NCBI RefSeq assembly: GCF_900009265.2
Contig: NZ_LR734998.1
Span: 33,060-97,059 of the forward strand
Direction: 5' to 3'
DNA length: 64,000 bases
Origin: Planktothrix paucivesiculata PCC 9631
GTDB lineage: Bacteria > Cyanobacteriota > Cyanobacteriia > Cyanobacteriales > Microcoleaceae
The notes beneath the pieces are model-generated. The model was not told the DNA's origin. It worked only from the letters and a program-made list of their open reading frames with translations, and ran no database searches. Position numbers and translations under genes: made by a program. Below are positions 1-9,369 of this stretch, in pieces (position 1 is the first letter of the stretch; the number at the start of each line of letters is the position of its first letter).

Positions 1-1356
1 ACAAGTCTGGGAGCTTGAAAACAAGCGTGTCTTCAGACCACCAGATCAAAAGCGACCCAGGGAAATTTATTCCCCTGTGAATATTTCCTAATCTATGTTA
101 ACATAAGTTAGGTCGAAAAAAGGAGATTTCTATGATAGTTCTGGAATTCAAAGTTAAAGGCAAACCCCATCAATACAAAGCGATTGATCAAGCAATTCGC
201 ACAACCCAATTCATTCGTAATAAAGCGATTCGGTATTGGATGGATAATTCAAGAGAATTAAAAGTTGATAAATTTGCCTTAAACAAATATTCCACAACTC
301 TTAGAAAGGAATTTCCCTTTGTTGCCGACCTAAATTCAATGGCAGTCCAATCCGCCGCCGAGCGAGGATGGACTGCCATTGGTCGTTTTTACGATAATTG
401 TAAGAAAAGGATTTCTGGTAAAAAAGGATATCCCAAATTTCAGAAAGATTGCCGTTCTGTTGAATATAAAACATCGGGATGGAAGTTACACCCCACTAAA
501 AGACAGATTACCTTTACCGATAAAAATGGGATTGGTAAAGTTAAATTGTTGGGGAAGTGGGATCTCCATACTTATAATACAAAAGACATAAAACGAGTGC
601 GTTTAATTCGTCGTGCCGATGGATATTACGCTCAGTTTTGTCTAAACATTACCGTCGCCGATGTTCAACCGAAAACTGGTAAAGAGATAGGACTTGATGT
701 TGGTATTGAGTCATTTTACACAGACTCAAATGGTTATCAAGAAACGAATCCTAAGTTTCTGAGAAAGGCTGAACAATCAATCAAGCAATCTCAGAGACAA
801 ATCTATAAGAAAGTTAAGGGTTCATCAGGGCGACGGAAAGCTAGAAAAGTTTACGCCAAAAAACACTTAAAAGTAAGTAGACAACGGAATGAACACGCAA
901 AGAGAATTGCGCGTAACGTATGCACATCTAACGATGTAGTCGTCTATGAAGATTTAAGTGTTAGAAATTTAGTTAAAAACCATTGTTTAGCTAAATCAAT
1001 TAGTGATGCAAGTTGGTATTTGTTTCGGAAATGGATAGAGTATTTTGCAGCTAAGTTTAATAAATTGGCAATTCCGGTTGCACCCCATTACACTTCGCAG
1101 AAATGCAGTAATTGTGGGGTAATAGTAAAAAAATCTCTATCAACCCGCACCCATATTTGTAATTGTGGATGTGAGTTACATAGAGATACAAATGCTGCAA
1201 TTAATATTCTAAATCTTGGGAAACAAACTAGGGATGGGCAATCCCGAAGTAACGCTAATGGACTAGAAACCTCTACTCTACTTGGGGAAACCCTGGCGGA
1301 GCAAGTATCTAGGTTGAAGTTAGAATCGAGCCTGTCTTCAGACGGTGAGAGTGTCA
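1..1356 (+). mobile_element. IS200/IS605-superfamily element, tnpB-only (IS1341-like)
   Basis: This element holds a single tnpB gene and no tnpA. A subterminal hairpin lies at 60-75 (GGGA...TCCC), and the motif GTCTTCAGAC recurs near both ends (about 29-38 and 1333-1342), as expected for the imperfect end hairpins of this group. The right boundary at about 1356 is set by comparison with a second, shrunken copy at 38418-38860: similarity stops just after GAGAGTGTCAA. The left end may begin before base 1, because that second copy aligns right to the window edge. The element sits 16-20 bp from the stop of the neighbouring kinase and disrupts no gene. It lacks tnpA, so it would need a transposase in trans. 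Confidence 0.85.
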
Positions 1357-1361
1357 ACTAA
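132..1361 (+). CDS. tnpB: TnpB, RNA-guided RuvC-like nuclease of an IS605-type element
   Basis: The protein is 409 aa and full length for TnpB. The N-terminal part (about 1-180) is the OrfB-type helix-rich domain. The RuvC-like nuclease follows, with all three acidic residues visible: D189 in GLDVGIE, E273 in VVYEDLS and D352 in HRDTNAA. A CxxC...CxC zinc finger lies at about 326-345. A good ribosome site (AGGAG at 121-125) precedes the ATG. By family knowledge, TnpB cuts DNA guided by an RNA made from the right end of the element and helps the element persist. The last codons overlap the IS right end, and the TAA at 1359-1361 lies at or just beyond the inferred element boundary, so the stop may come from host DNA. 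The gene looks intact. Confidence 0.93.
   Translation: MIVLEFKVKGKPHQYKAIDQAIRTTQFIRNKAIRYWMDNSRELKVDKFALNKYSTTLRKEFPFVADLNSMAVQSAAERGWTAIGRFYDNCKKRISGKKGYPKFQKDCRSVEYKTSGWKLHPTKRQITFTDKNGIGKVKLLGKWDLHTYNTKDIKRVRLIRRADGYYAQFCLNITVADVQPKTGKEIGLDVGIESFYTDSNGYQETNPKFLRKAEQSIKQSQRQIYKKVKGSSGRRKARKVYAKKHLKVSRQRNEHAKRIARNVCTSNDVVVYEDLSVRNLVKNHCLAKSISDASWYLFRKWIEYFAAKFNKLAIPVAPHYTSQKCSNCGVIVKKSLSTRTHICNCGCELHRDTNAAINILNLGKQTRDGQSRSNANGLETSTLLGETLAEQVSRLKLESSLSSDGESVN
1190..1356 (+). ncRNA. Candidate omega/reRNA scaffold in the IS right end
   Basis: In IS605-type elements the guide RNA of TnpB comes from the 3' end of tnpB and the right end. The matching region here is conserved in the shrunken copy at 38418-38560 although most of tnpB is lost there, which fits an RNA or DNA-end constraint. 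Boundaries and strand are inferred from the family, and no structure was computed. Confidence 0.35.
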
Positions 1362-1377
1362 ATATTGGTAAAATCTG

Positions 1378-4300
1378 TTAGATCTGATTAAAATACTGTT
1401 CAATATGAACTTTCAGAATTTCTAAGTTTAGTTTAATGCTCTGAAATAATTCGGAACAGAGGGTAATATTCTGCTGTTCTACGGCATCTTCTAGTTGATA
1501 GGCGAGTTGAGAAATCATTGTTGCCCCCACATTACCACTAGAACCCTTGAGCCGATGGGCATATTGGTGTAGGACTGTGAAATTCTGGCAGGCGATCGCT
1601 TCTTGAATTTCCATAAAATCCTGTTCGCTTCGGTCTATATAAACCTTTAATAGCTTTTGTTGAAACTCTTTTTTACCTCCCGAAATTCTTTGGAGTCGTT
1701 CTATATTTAAGGGATAATTTTCAGAGGAGAATGTTGCCATTGGAGCCGCTGTGAATAAGGAAGGGAGAGAAATGTCAGACTTGTGATTTTCTTGATGAAT
1801 AATATAAGTCCATTTCATTAAAGTTGCCGCTAATTCCTCCTCTTGGACGGGTTTACTCAGATAATCGTCCATTCCAGCCGCTAAACATTTTTCCCGATCG
1901 GTGGGTAGGGCATGGGCGGTAAGGGCGATAATAATGGTATGGTGATCAGTTTCTTGTTGTCGGATTTTTTGAGTAGTGGCATAACCATCTAATTGGGGCA
2001 TCTGACAATCCATAAACACAATATCATATTGTTTTTGATGCAAAATCTCTAGGGCTTCCAGACCATTATTCGCTAGATCGGCTTCATATCCCAAGAGACT
2101 CAGTTGATTTAAAATCACTTCTTGATTAATTAGATGATCTTCAGCTAAAAGAATCCTTAACTGGGGTTTAGATGGGGTTAAGAATTTGTCATCCCAGACA
2201 ATTCTAGCTTGAGATTGTTGTTGGATATTCGATGAAATCTGGATCGCCATGGTTTTTAAGATCGCATCAAATAAACGAGAAGCCCTAACAGGTTTAATTA
2301 AATAACTGGCTATACCTTTATCTAATAGGTTTTCGGCTTTATCTCGGTGATTGTTCCGGGTCATTAAGACTAATTTTGTTGAGGATAAATTGTGATCTTT
2401 TTGGATAATATCAGTAATATTATTTGAATAAAAAGTTAATAATTTTTGATCGAAAATCGCGATATCATAGGGTTTTCCCAGGGTTCCTGCTTGGCCCAAT
2501 AAAGTTAATGCTGATTCTGTATCCATGGCTTCATCTAACTCTATTCCCCAGGATTGAGTTAAAAAACGAATCGATTGACGAACTGCACTACTGCGATCAG
2601 CAACTAATAATTTTAAATTGATTAAACTAGGGGGGACAACTCGAGTAGGTTTGGTTTCTCCGATTAAAAATTGAGCGGTAAACCAAAATATTGATCCTTT
2701 ACCGACTCTACTTTCAACCCCAATCTCACCGCCCATTAAATCAACTAATTGTTTAGAAATGACTAACCCTAATCCTGTCCCTCCATACTGACGGGTGGTG
2801 GAAGCATCCAATTGGGAAAAACACTGGAAAAGCTTATCTTTTTCTTCCGCAGCAATCCCAATACCAGTATCGGAAATTTCAAACCGTAATCGGGTTGTAT
2901 GGGACGTATGAGAAAGTTGATTCACCCGGACGACGATTTCTCCGGCGGGGGTGAATTTAATCCCATTTCCTAATAAGTTTAATAGAATTTGGCGTAAACG
3001 ACCCGGATCTCCGCGTAACTGACGGGGTACATTAGTATCAACAATAATAGCGAGTTCTAATCTTTTTTCTTCTGCCTGAGTTGCCACCCAATCAACAACG
3101 GTTTCTAAACAATTTTCCAAATCAAAATCTAGTGTTTCTAGTTTGACTTCGATCGCTTCTAATTTAGAAAAGTCAAGAATATCATTAATAATTGCCAATA
3201 AATGTTCCGCACTCATGCGAATTCCGTTAACAAAATTATGTTGTTTGGGAGTTAATTCGGTTTTTAATAATAATCCTGCCATCCCTAAAACTCCATTCAT
3301 AGGAGTGCGGATTTCATGACTCATATTGGCCAGAAATTGAGACTTAATCCGGGCATTCTCTAAGGCGGCTTCCCGAGCTTCTACTAATTCATCAATTCGA
3401 TCTGCTGCAATCACCACACCCCCAATTTGTTGATTGGATTCATACCAAGGATGAATCGCCCAGCGAATAATACTTTTTTTACCATTGGCATCATAAAATA
3501 TATCTTCAGAATTGGAAATAATCTTTCCTTTTAATCCTTTTTTAAAGGCTTTTTTCCAAGTGTAAGGCATTTGAGGAAACACTTTTGAATCAGACTGTTT
3601 AAGGGAAGAAAGTTGTTGTTTTAATCGGACTAAACCAAAATCGGATAACCATTTATCACTGTAGGCAATATAGCTCATTTCTCGATTAAACATGGCCATG
3701 GCTACGGGAGCATGGGTAATAATTTGTCTGAGTTGTTGACTTTCTCTTTCGATCGCATCTTCTACTTGTTTGCGTTCTGTAATATCTCGACCGGTTCCAT
3801 ACATTAATCCAGTCTGGGCAACTCTAACACAATTCCAAGCAATCCATTTATAGGAATTATCTTGACAACGAAGTTGGGTTTCAAAGGAAAAGATCAGAGC
3901 TTCTTGAGTATTTTCTTCACTAATAGATTGTTCAACGGAACTTAAATGATCGGGATGAACTAGGGAGGTAAAGCAGGTTTTTTGGAGTTGTTGGGGAGTA
4001 AAACCCAGAATTTTTTCTACGGAGGGACTTACCCGTTTAAATAGTAAATTTCGATCAACAATAATTAGCATATCAACGGATAATTCAAAAAAGCGATCGC
4101 GTTCTAACTCTAATTGTTTGCGATCGGTAATATCTTCAATCACCGCAATACCATAGCGTTTTTCCTCCCTTTGATAATAGGGAGATTTATCTAACCATGA
4201 TCCTAGGGAAACTGTTAAATTAATCCAGACAATTGAGCCATTTTTATGAATATAACGTTTCTCGATTGAATAACTGGAAATTTCTTGATTAATCAGGTTT

Positions 4301-5199
4301 TTAAATAACAATAAATCTTTATTAATATCCTCGGGATGGGTCAGATCGGTTAACCTATATCTTAATAGTTTTTCTCGGGGATAACCCAAAATATCACATA
4401 ATTTTTGATTGACTTTTAGCCATTTTTGGGATATGGAAATATGACCTATGCCCACAGCAGCTTGTTCAAAGGTATCTCTAAATAGCTTTTCTTGGGCATG
4501 GGTTTGGGCTATTTGCAAGGCTAACTGTTGATCTAATTTTTGCATTAAATATCTGGCGAAAATAGATCCTAAAATTCCTAGTCCGGTTACGGCAAACATG
4601 GATAGCCATGTTAATTGAATCTGATCATTTTGATTCTTTCTACGTTCCTCAATACTCAGTTCTTCTTCGTCAATTAATTGATAAATCTCCTGGCGAGTAA
4701 TCTGCATTTGTTCCCCCATCTCCAGTAAAAGATTTTGTGAATTTGCTGACTGCTGGGGGGATTTAACTGGAGATTTGATTGTATTTAAGTATACTTTAAA
4801 AAGTGCATTAGATTTATCAATAGACGTTTGCAGAGTTTTTAGTTTTTGAATTGTATTCGGATTATCTTTGGCTAAATCTCTCATTTCATTCAAGGAAATA
4901 AGTAGATTTTTAGTTGCTTTTTCGTGACTGTCTAAATATTTTTTTTGACCCGTTAACCCATAATCTTTGACAACAACTTCTGTGGTCAAAACTTGCGTTA
5001 GCAATTCTTGAGCTTGGTTTTTGACAAGATAGGTATGGTAAACTCTGTCTCTAGCTTCTTGTGCTTGGTATTGAAATGTGGCTGCGATCGCTAGACCAAT
5101 GATTAAACTAGATATGGGAATCACAGCAATCAGACTGGCGCGATGACGTTGGATAAACCTTAGCCACTTCGGTAAGGAATCGGTAAAATCTGTATTCAT
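1378..5199 (-). CDS. Membrane hybrid sensor kinase: CHASE3-PASx3-HisKA-HATPase-REC-REC-HPt
   Basis: 1273 aa. TM1 is at about 22-42, then a CHASE3-type periplasmic domain (about 45-185, with the [10 protein letters not shown] motif) and TM2 at about 196-216. Three PAS domains follow (about 235-360, 365-475, 485-605). The kinase core has H628 in the NMSHEIRTP box and G boxes around 770-845. Two receivers follow: a divergent one at about 880-1000 and a canonical one at about 1030-1150 with phosphoacceptor D1064 (FMDCQMP). A C-terminal HPt domain carries H1215 (AHRLKGSSG). This is a complete BarA/ArcB-like phosphorelay in one protein. Its final target is not encoded nearby. The signal sensed by CHASE3 is unknown. 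The gene appears monocistronic, with a structured leader upstream and a tnpB IS just past its stop. Confidence 0.93.
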   Translation of the reverse strand: MNTDFTDSLPKWLRFIQRHRASLIAVIPISSLIIGLAIAATFQYQAQEARDRVYHTYLVKNQAQELLTQVLTTEVVVKDYGLTGQKKYLDSHEKATKNLLISLNEMRDLAKDNPNTIQKLKTLQTSIDKSNALFKVYLNTIKSPVKSPQQSANSQNLLLEMGEQMQITRQEIYQLIDEEELSIEERRKNQNDQIQLTWLSMFAVTGLGILGSIFARYLMQKLDQQLALQIAQTHAQEKLFRDTFEQAAVGIGHISISQKWLKVNQKLCDILGYPREKLLRYRLTDLTHPEDINKDLLLFKNLINQEISSYSIEKRYIHKNGSIVWINLTVSLGSWLDKSPYYQREEKRYGIAVIEDITDRKQLELERDRFFELSVDMLIIVDRNLLFKRVSPSVEKILGFTPQQLQKTCFTSLVHPDHLSSVEQSISEENTQEALIFSFETQLRCQDNSYKWIAWNCVRVAQTGLMYGTGRDITERKQVEDAIERESQQLRQIITHAPVAMAMFNREMSYIAYSDKWLSDFGLVRLKQQLSSLKQSDSKVFPQMPYTWKKAFKKGLKGKIISNSEDIFYDANGKKSIIRWAIHPWYESNQQIGGVVIAADRIDELVEAREAALENARIKSQFLANMSHEIRTPMNGVLGMAGLLLKTELTPKQHNFVNGIRMSAEHLLAIINDILDFSKLEAIEVKLETLDFDLENCLETVVDWVATQAEEKRLELAIIVDTNVPRQLRGDPGRLRQILLNLLGNGIKFTPAGEIVVRVNQLSHTSHTTRLRFEISDTGIGIAAEEKDKLFQCFSQLDASTTRQYGGTGLGLVISKQLVDLMGGEIGVESRVGKGSIFWFTAQFLIGETKPTRVVPPSLINLKLLVADRSSAVRQSIRFLTQSWGIELDEAMDTESALTLLGQAGTLGKPYDIAIFDQKLLTFYSNNITDIIQKDHNLSSTKLVLMTRNNHRDKAENLLDKGIASYLIKPVRASRLFDAILKTMAIQISSNIQQQSQARIVWDDKFLTPSKPQLRILLAEDHLINQEVILNQLSLLGYEADLANNGLEALEILHQKQYDIVFMDCQMPQLDGYATTQKIRQQETDHHTIIIALTAHALPTDREKCLAAGMDDYLSKPVQEEELAATLMKWTYIIHQENHKSDISLPSLFTAAPMATFSSENYPLNIERLQRISGGKKEFQQKLLKVYIDRSEQDFMEIQEAIACQNFTVLHQYAHRLKGSSGNVGATMISQLAYQLEDAVEQQNITLCSELFQSIKLNLEILKVHIEQYFNQI

Positions 5200-5283
5200 A
5201 TCTCCATCTTAAAGCAAGCCGTTAAACCAGAACACCGACATCTAACCGTTTCAATAAGTTAATCAACCCATAACAACATCTAC

Positions 5284-5312
5284 AAAAACACCGATCTGAA
5301 GCGAGATCGGTG
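5284..5312 (-). terminator. Intrinsic terminator in the leader of the CHASE3 kinase gene
   Basis: On the minus strand a perfect 9-bp stem (CACCGATCT / AGATCGGTG, loop of 6) is followed directly by five T (5288-5284). It lies 85 bp upstream of the kinase ATG, so it ends either a small RNA or a leader transcript of the kinase gene. Confidence 0.55.
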
Positions 5313-5400
5313 CATTGGGGGTGTTATGCCCCCTACCATAACAGATGAACACTCCGCTTTGAGGGGAACCTTGTGCTAGTTCTAAAATTGTCACAAGAAT
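5284..5400 (-). ncRNA. Hairpin-rich leader or small RNA upstream of the CHASE3 kinase
   Basis: Three inverted repeats lie within about 115 bp: CTTGTG/CACAAG (5370-5375 and 5392-5397), GGGGG/CCCCC (5317-5321 and 5329-5333) and the 9-bp terminator stem (5289-5312). Read on the minus strand they end in a T tract, which suggests a short structured transcript. I do not recognise a known cyanobacterial RNA family in it. No ORF fits here. The 355-bp gap between the divergent genes is otherwise empty. Confidence 0.35.
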
Positions 5401-5460
5401 CAAATTCTCTAAGAGTTTGATTAATTCAGGTTCAAAAAACAGAGAAGATTAAGTTTAAGA

Positions 5461-5478
5461 GTTGTATAATAATACAAC
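5461..5478. promoter_or_regulatory. 18-bp dyad overlapping a TATAAT box
   Basis: GTTGTAT-aata-ATACAAC is a perfect 7-bp inverted repeat that contains TATAAT at 5465-5470. It lies between two divergent genes (kinase to the left, glycosyltransferase to the right), where a promoter with an operator would be expected. No convincing -35 box was seen on either strand. Confidence 0.3.
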
Positions 5479-5567
5479 ATTTGTAAAAAAAATTGATCGC
5501 CAATAGCCTAAGTCCTTCTTTTGAGGCAATTGGGTTATCTATTGTTTAATTCTGATTGAATCACCCT

Positions 5568-6782
5568 ATGAATATTTTAATCATCTCCTCTACATTTCCC
5601 TATCCACCCAGTCGAGGAGGAACGGAGATTAGAACGTTTAACTTGCTCAAATATCTTCATTCTCGCCATCATGTTACTTTGATTACCCAAAGACATTCGG
5701 GGGTTAGTGATCAGGATGTAGAAGAATTGCGTCAATGGGTGAGTCAACTGGTGGTGTTTCCCCTGCCTCCCGAACCTCCGACTGGGGCTGTGGCTAAAGT
5801 CGGTCGGTTTATTAATTCCCTGGTCAAAAGTACCCCTCCTAATGTCCTTTATCGATATTCCCAAGAAATGCAAACTTGGATCGATCAAGCCGTTGAACAG
5901 GGCAAAGTTGATGTGATTACTTGCGAACATAGTGTTAATGAAATTTATATTCGACCGTCCTATTTAAAGCAGGTTCATACCGTTGTTAATATTCATAGTT
6001 CCGTTGTCGGTTGGACTCGTAATCATTTAGAAATGGGGGCTTCTCCCCATCCCCAACGCGATCGGATTTATTTACAATTACTCCTAGAACGCTATGAAAA
6101 ACGTTATGCGGCTAAATTTCATGATTTAGTTGTCACCACCGAAGATGATGAAAAACAGTTTCGCCAATTTCAACCCCAGGGAGAAATTCATGTGGTTGCG
6201 AATGGGGTGGATTTAGAATTATTTCCCATGCGATCGCTTGATCCCAATAATCATAACCTGGTATTCGTCGGGGCCATGGACGCCTCCCATAATATCGACG
6301 CCGCCAGATTTTTCAGTCTCGAGGTCTTACCCATCCTGCAAAATTCCTATCCCGATACCACCTTTACCATTATCGGCGCCCGACCCGTTCCCGAAGTTCT
6401 ACAATTAGCGAAGCATCCCGGTGTAATCGTCACGGGGGGAGTTCCCAAGGTCGTCGATTATTTACATCAGGGTACGGTCTGTGTCACGCCCCTCCGCAGT
6501 GGCTACGGAATTAAAAATAAAACCCTGGAAGCCATGGCCGCCGGGGTTCCGGTGGTAGCCAGCGATCGCGGTTTAGAAGGATTGGCCGTGGATGGGCCCC
6601 ATGACCCCCATCGCGCCCTGCGCGCTAACACCGTGGCCGAATATGTAGAAACCATCAGCCGACTGTTTGAACATCCCCATCTGAGGGAAGAATTGTCGCA
6701 AAATGGGAGATTATTAATTGAAACTGAATATACTTGGGAACGAGCCGGTCAACTTTATGAACAAGTCTTACTGCGCCGTTAG
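5568..6782 (+). CDS. Glycosyltransferase, GT4-type (GT-B fold)
   Basis: 404 aa from the ATG at 5568. A TTG 12 bp upstream would add four residues and is less likely. The N-terminus (NILIISSTFPYPPSRGG) is the usual Rossmann start of the acceptor-binding half. The donor-binding half shows VVANGVD, FVGAM and the sugar-nucleotide motif NKTLEAMAAGVPVVAS. It most likely transfers a sugar from a nucleotide donor to a cell-surface or exopolysaccharide acceptor in the cytoplasm. Substrate cannot be told from sequence. The 3' half (about 6240-6680) is visibly richer in G+C than the 5' half and its neighbours, possibly from recombination. The next gene starts 24 bp downstream, so the two may be co-transcribed. 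Confidence 0.85.
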   Translation: MNILIISSTFPYPPSRGGTEIRTFNLLKYLHSRHHVTLITQRHSGVSDQDVEELRQWVSQLVVFPLPPEPPTGAVAKVGRFINSLVKSTPPNVLYRYSQEMQTWIDQAVEQGKVDVITCEHSVNEIYIRPSYLKQVHTVVNIHSSVVGWTRNHLEMGASPHPQRDRIYLQLLLERYEKRYAAKFHDLVVTTEDDEKQFRQFQPQGEIHVVANGVDLELFPMRSLDPNNHNLVFVGAMDASHNIDAARFFSLEVLPILQNSYPDTTFTIIGARPVPEVLQLAKHPGVIVTGGVPKVVDYLHQGTVCVTPLRSGYGIKNKTLEAMAAGVPVVASDRGLEGLAVDGPHDPHRALRANTVAEYVETISRLFEHPHLREELSQNGRLLIETEYTWERAGQLYEQVLLRR

Positions 6783-6806
6783 AATCCTTCCATCCTATCA
6801 ATCCCC

Positions 6807-8453
6807 ATGATGAATCCGTTAGAGACAGGTCATCAACCCTCGCCCAGAAAAAAGAGTCAACCCCAAAAACCTACGGCTAAACCCGCTAAATCGGGGCAAC
6901 AGCAGCGTCCAAATCGACGTTCCCAAACGACTGCTTTACCTGCGGGCAAAAAAACAGCCCCCCAAGCCCTGAAACCCAAATCGTCCCAGCCCATCAGCCG
7001 ATTCTGGAAAAAATGGATTGCCGATGGAGTGGCTTTTACCCTACTTTTTGGGGGTACGACCCTAATTGGGGGCTGTGCCTGGTTTAGTTATCAACTAATT
7101 GTTAATCCTGATATTGGGGTTTGGTTAAATCAATTGTTACCCAGTTGGACACAAATTCCCCTACAACGCCGAGACTCAATTGTTACCTTAGAGGAAATTA
7201 ATCAAGCCCTCAAAACTGAAGGATTAAGGGTGGGAAAATCCCTAACTTTACCGATGGTTGATTCCGTTTCTAAAACGGTGAATGAGCAAAAATCCGCATT
7301 CCCCCTTAACTCTTTATTTGTTAATGCCGACGGCGCTGTTCAACAGTCGAATGATTTATTAATTCCCATTATCAAAAGCCGTGAATCGAGTGTGACCCAT
7401 CCCTGTGAAGGAGTATGCGAGGAAATTGTACAGGTGCGGGTTTATCAAGCGGTTAAAACCCCCTATCAGCGCCAGGGTAGCACTCAATATTATCGGTTAA
7501 TTCAGCAGCTAGAAACTAAGGGGCCAGCCGAATCTTTTGTGATTGCATCATTAATTGGAACCGAATCTAATCAACAGGGTTCTAATAAGCCCTTACCCTT
7601 AACTAGACTGACACAATTTAAAGGCAAAGTTCCTCAAGGGGGGGTCTGGTTTAGTGTCCATAGTGAGCGGATAATCGCAGATAAAACCGTTCCCTATGGA
7701 CAGATTCTGCATTACAATCCGAGTCATAATTATTTGAGTATGATGTTGGAATGGAAAAGTGCCGCCGGACAACAACCCATCTGGCAAGAAGTGACTGGAG
7801 GCAAAGATCCAGAATTATTAATTGAACAAACCATTGGGTTAGAGCCTCAGTTTAGTATTTATCAAGTCCAACCCTTGCAATTTATTCCTAACCCGATTCA
7901 ATTAACTGCGATTTCCTTAGATGAAACCTTTTTAGATGATTATAATTATCGACAGGCTTTAAGATTAGCCCGCAGTGGTTTATGGTCACCAGCATTGGAT
8001 TTAATTAAACCCTTGAAAAAAAATATAGTCTCTGGAAATAGTCCTAATTTGAAATGGTCAATGGCGGTTCAAGCCCAGTTAGATTTAATCGAATTTCATG
8101 CTAAAATTACTAAGGCTCAAGCGATCGCAGCTTGGGCAAGTCCCAGTCAACAGGTCTTAGCTAGTTTGATTGATGGACGCTGGAATGAAGCCCTAGAGTT
8201 CTTAAAAAATAGCCCAGGAAATCAACAGGAAATTGGCAATTTATTAAGATCAAATGGAGGAAGAATTAAAAATCGTTTGAACGCAGCTTTATTAGAAAAT
8301 CCTGAACAATTGGAATTAAAGACCTGGGGAACTTTAATGATTGCGGCGGAAAATGGTAGAAATCGAGCGATTACTTGGTTAGATGAACAACCCCAAACAG
8401 AGCAAAAAGACCGCCAAGAAATCCTAGAGTTATTATTAAAATCCATAGAATAA
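6807..8453 (+). CDS. Uncharacterised protein with basic, proline-rich N-terminus and one TM helix
   Basis: 548 aa. Residues 1-65 are a basic, Pro/Gln/Lys-rich disordered stretch. One TM helix lies at about 74-96 (VAFTLLFGG...WFSYQLIV). The rest (about 100-548) would face the periplasm or lumen. There are two cysteines close together at about 198-202 (CEGVCEE) and a helix-rich C-terminal part from about 375. I do not recognise a domain. It lies 24 bp after the glycosyltransferase gene and 54 bp before the potassium channel gene on the same strand, so the three may form a unit. A role in envelope biogenesis is only a guess from the neighbour. Confidence 0.75.
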   Translation: MMNPLETGHQPSPRKKSQPQKPTAKPAKSGQQQRPNRRSQTTALPAGKKTAPQALKPKSSQPISRFWKKWIADGVAFTLLFGGTTLIGGCAWFSYQLIVNPDIGVWLNQLLPSWTQIPLQRRDSIVTLEEINQALKTEGLRVGKSLTLPMVDSVSKTVNEQKSAFPLNSLFVNADGAVQQSNDLLIPIIKSRESSVTHPCEGVCEEIVQVRVYQAVKTPYQRQGSTQYYRLIQQLETKGPAESFVIASLIGTESNQQGSNKPLPLTRLTQFKGKVPQGGVWFSVHSERIIADKTVPYGQILHYNPSHNYLSMMLEWKSAAGQQPIWQEVTGGKDPELLIEQTIGLEPQFSIYQVQPLQFIPNPIQLTAISLDETFLDDYNYRQALRLARSGLWSPALDLIKPLKKNIVSGNSPNLKWSMAVQAQLDLIEFHAKITKAQAIAAWASPSQQVLASLIDGRWNEALEFLKNSPGNQQEIGNLLRSNGGRIKNRLNAALLENPEQLELKTWGTLMIAAENGRNRAITWLDEQPQTEQKDRQEILELLLKSIE

Positions 8454-8507
8454 ATTCTATTCCATCAGATCATAACTTTTAACTTATTTTATAGCCTATC
8501 TAAATTT

Positions 8508-9326
8508 ATGGGAGATCCAATTTCATCCCCATCTCAATTCGGTTTTTGGGAACATAAACGCCAGAAAGTCGCCTTTTATTTAGAAGATATTAATACTCCC
8601 ATCGGAAAAACCGTTAATTTAACCTTAACCGGATTAATTTTAATCTCCTTAACCAGTTTTATCGCCCAAACCTATCCGATTTCTGATTTAGTTCATTCTC
8701 GGTTAGAATTGCTGGATTTTGTGATTTTAATTTGTTTTACAATTGAGTATTTAATTCGATTTTGGGCGGCTGATAATAAAAAAGAATTTCTATTCAATCC
8801 TTTATCTATTATTGATTTAGTTATTATTTTACAGGGTTATTTGAGATTTTTAAATATTAGTTATTTAAGAATATTTCGTTGGTTTAGAATCCTACGACTG
8901 ATTCGATTTATTGATGTTAAAATCTCAATTTTTAGGATTAGAAGCGAAGATGGAGTCATTTTAGCTCGCATTATTTTTACCCTATTAACCATTATTTTTA
9001 TCTTTTCCGGCTTAATTTATCAAGTCGAACATCCCGTTAACCCAGAGGTTTTTAAAACCTTCTTAGATGCGGTTTATTTTTCCGTCGTTACCATGACTAC
9101 CGTAGGGTTTGGGGATGTCACTCCCATCTCAGATAAAGGAAGATTTTTAACCATCTTAATGATATTAACCGGAATTGCTTTAATTCCTTGGCAATTAGGG
9201 GATTTAATCAAACAATTACTCAAAACAACTAATCAAATAGAAACGATTTGTTCCGGGTGTGGGTGGTCAATTCATGACCAAGATGCGCGCTTTTGTAAAC
9301 GCTGTGGCACTCAATTAAACCCTTAA
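8508..9326 (+). CDS. Voltage-gated potassium channel with C-terminal zinc ribbon
   Basis: 272 aa. Six TM segments are predictable. An S4-like helix at about 120-138 has arginines at roughly every third position (LRIFRWFRILRLIRF). The pore carries the K+ filter TTVGFGD at 197-203. After S6 a short cytosolic tail ends in a zinc ribbon with C248-x2-C251 and C263-x2-C266. The channel should conduct K+ across the plasma or thylakoid membrane in response to voltage. The ribbon replaces the RCK or cyclic-nucleotide domain usual at this position and may act in assembly or metal/redox sensing, which is inference. A 16-bp palindrome follows the stop. Confidence 0.9.
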   Translation: MGDPISSPSQFGFWEHKRQKVAFYLEDINTPIGKTVNLTLTGLILISLTSFIAQTYPISDLVHSRLELLDFVILICFTIEYLIRFWAADNKKEFLFNPLSIIDLVIILQGYLRFLNISYLRIFRWFRILRLIRFIDVKISIFRIRSEDGVILARIIFTLLTIIFIFSGLIYQVEHPVNPEVFKTFLDAVYFSVVTMTTVGFGDVTPISDKGRFLTILMILTGIALIPWQLGDLIKQLLKTTNQIETICSGCGWSIHDQDARFCKRCGTQLNP

Positions 9327-9341
9327 TTCATGATTACGTTG

Positions 9342-9357
9342 TTGCGCTTAAGCGCAA
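9342..9357. terminator. Perfect 16-bp palindrome between convergent genes
   Basis: TTGCGCTTAAGCGCAA lies between the channel gene (+) and the glucosidase gene (-). The same core (GCGCTTAAGCGCAA) recurs at 36676-36689, so this is a dispersed palindromic repeat that may serve as a bidirectional terminator. It has no clear T tract. Confidence 0.45.
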
Positions 9358-9369
9358 TCTTTACAAGGG

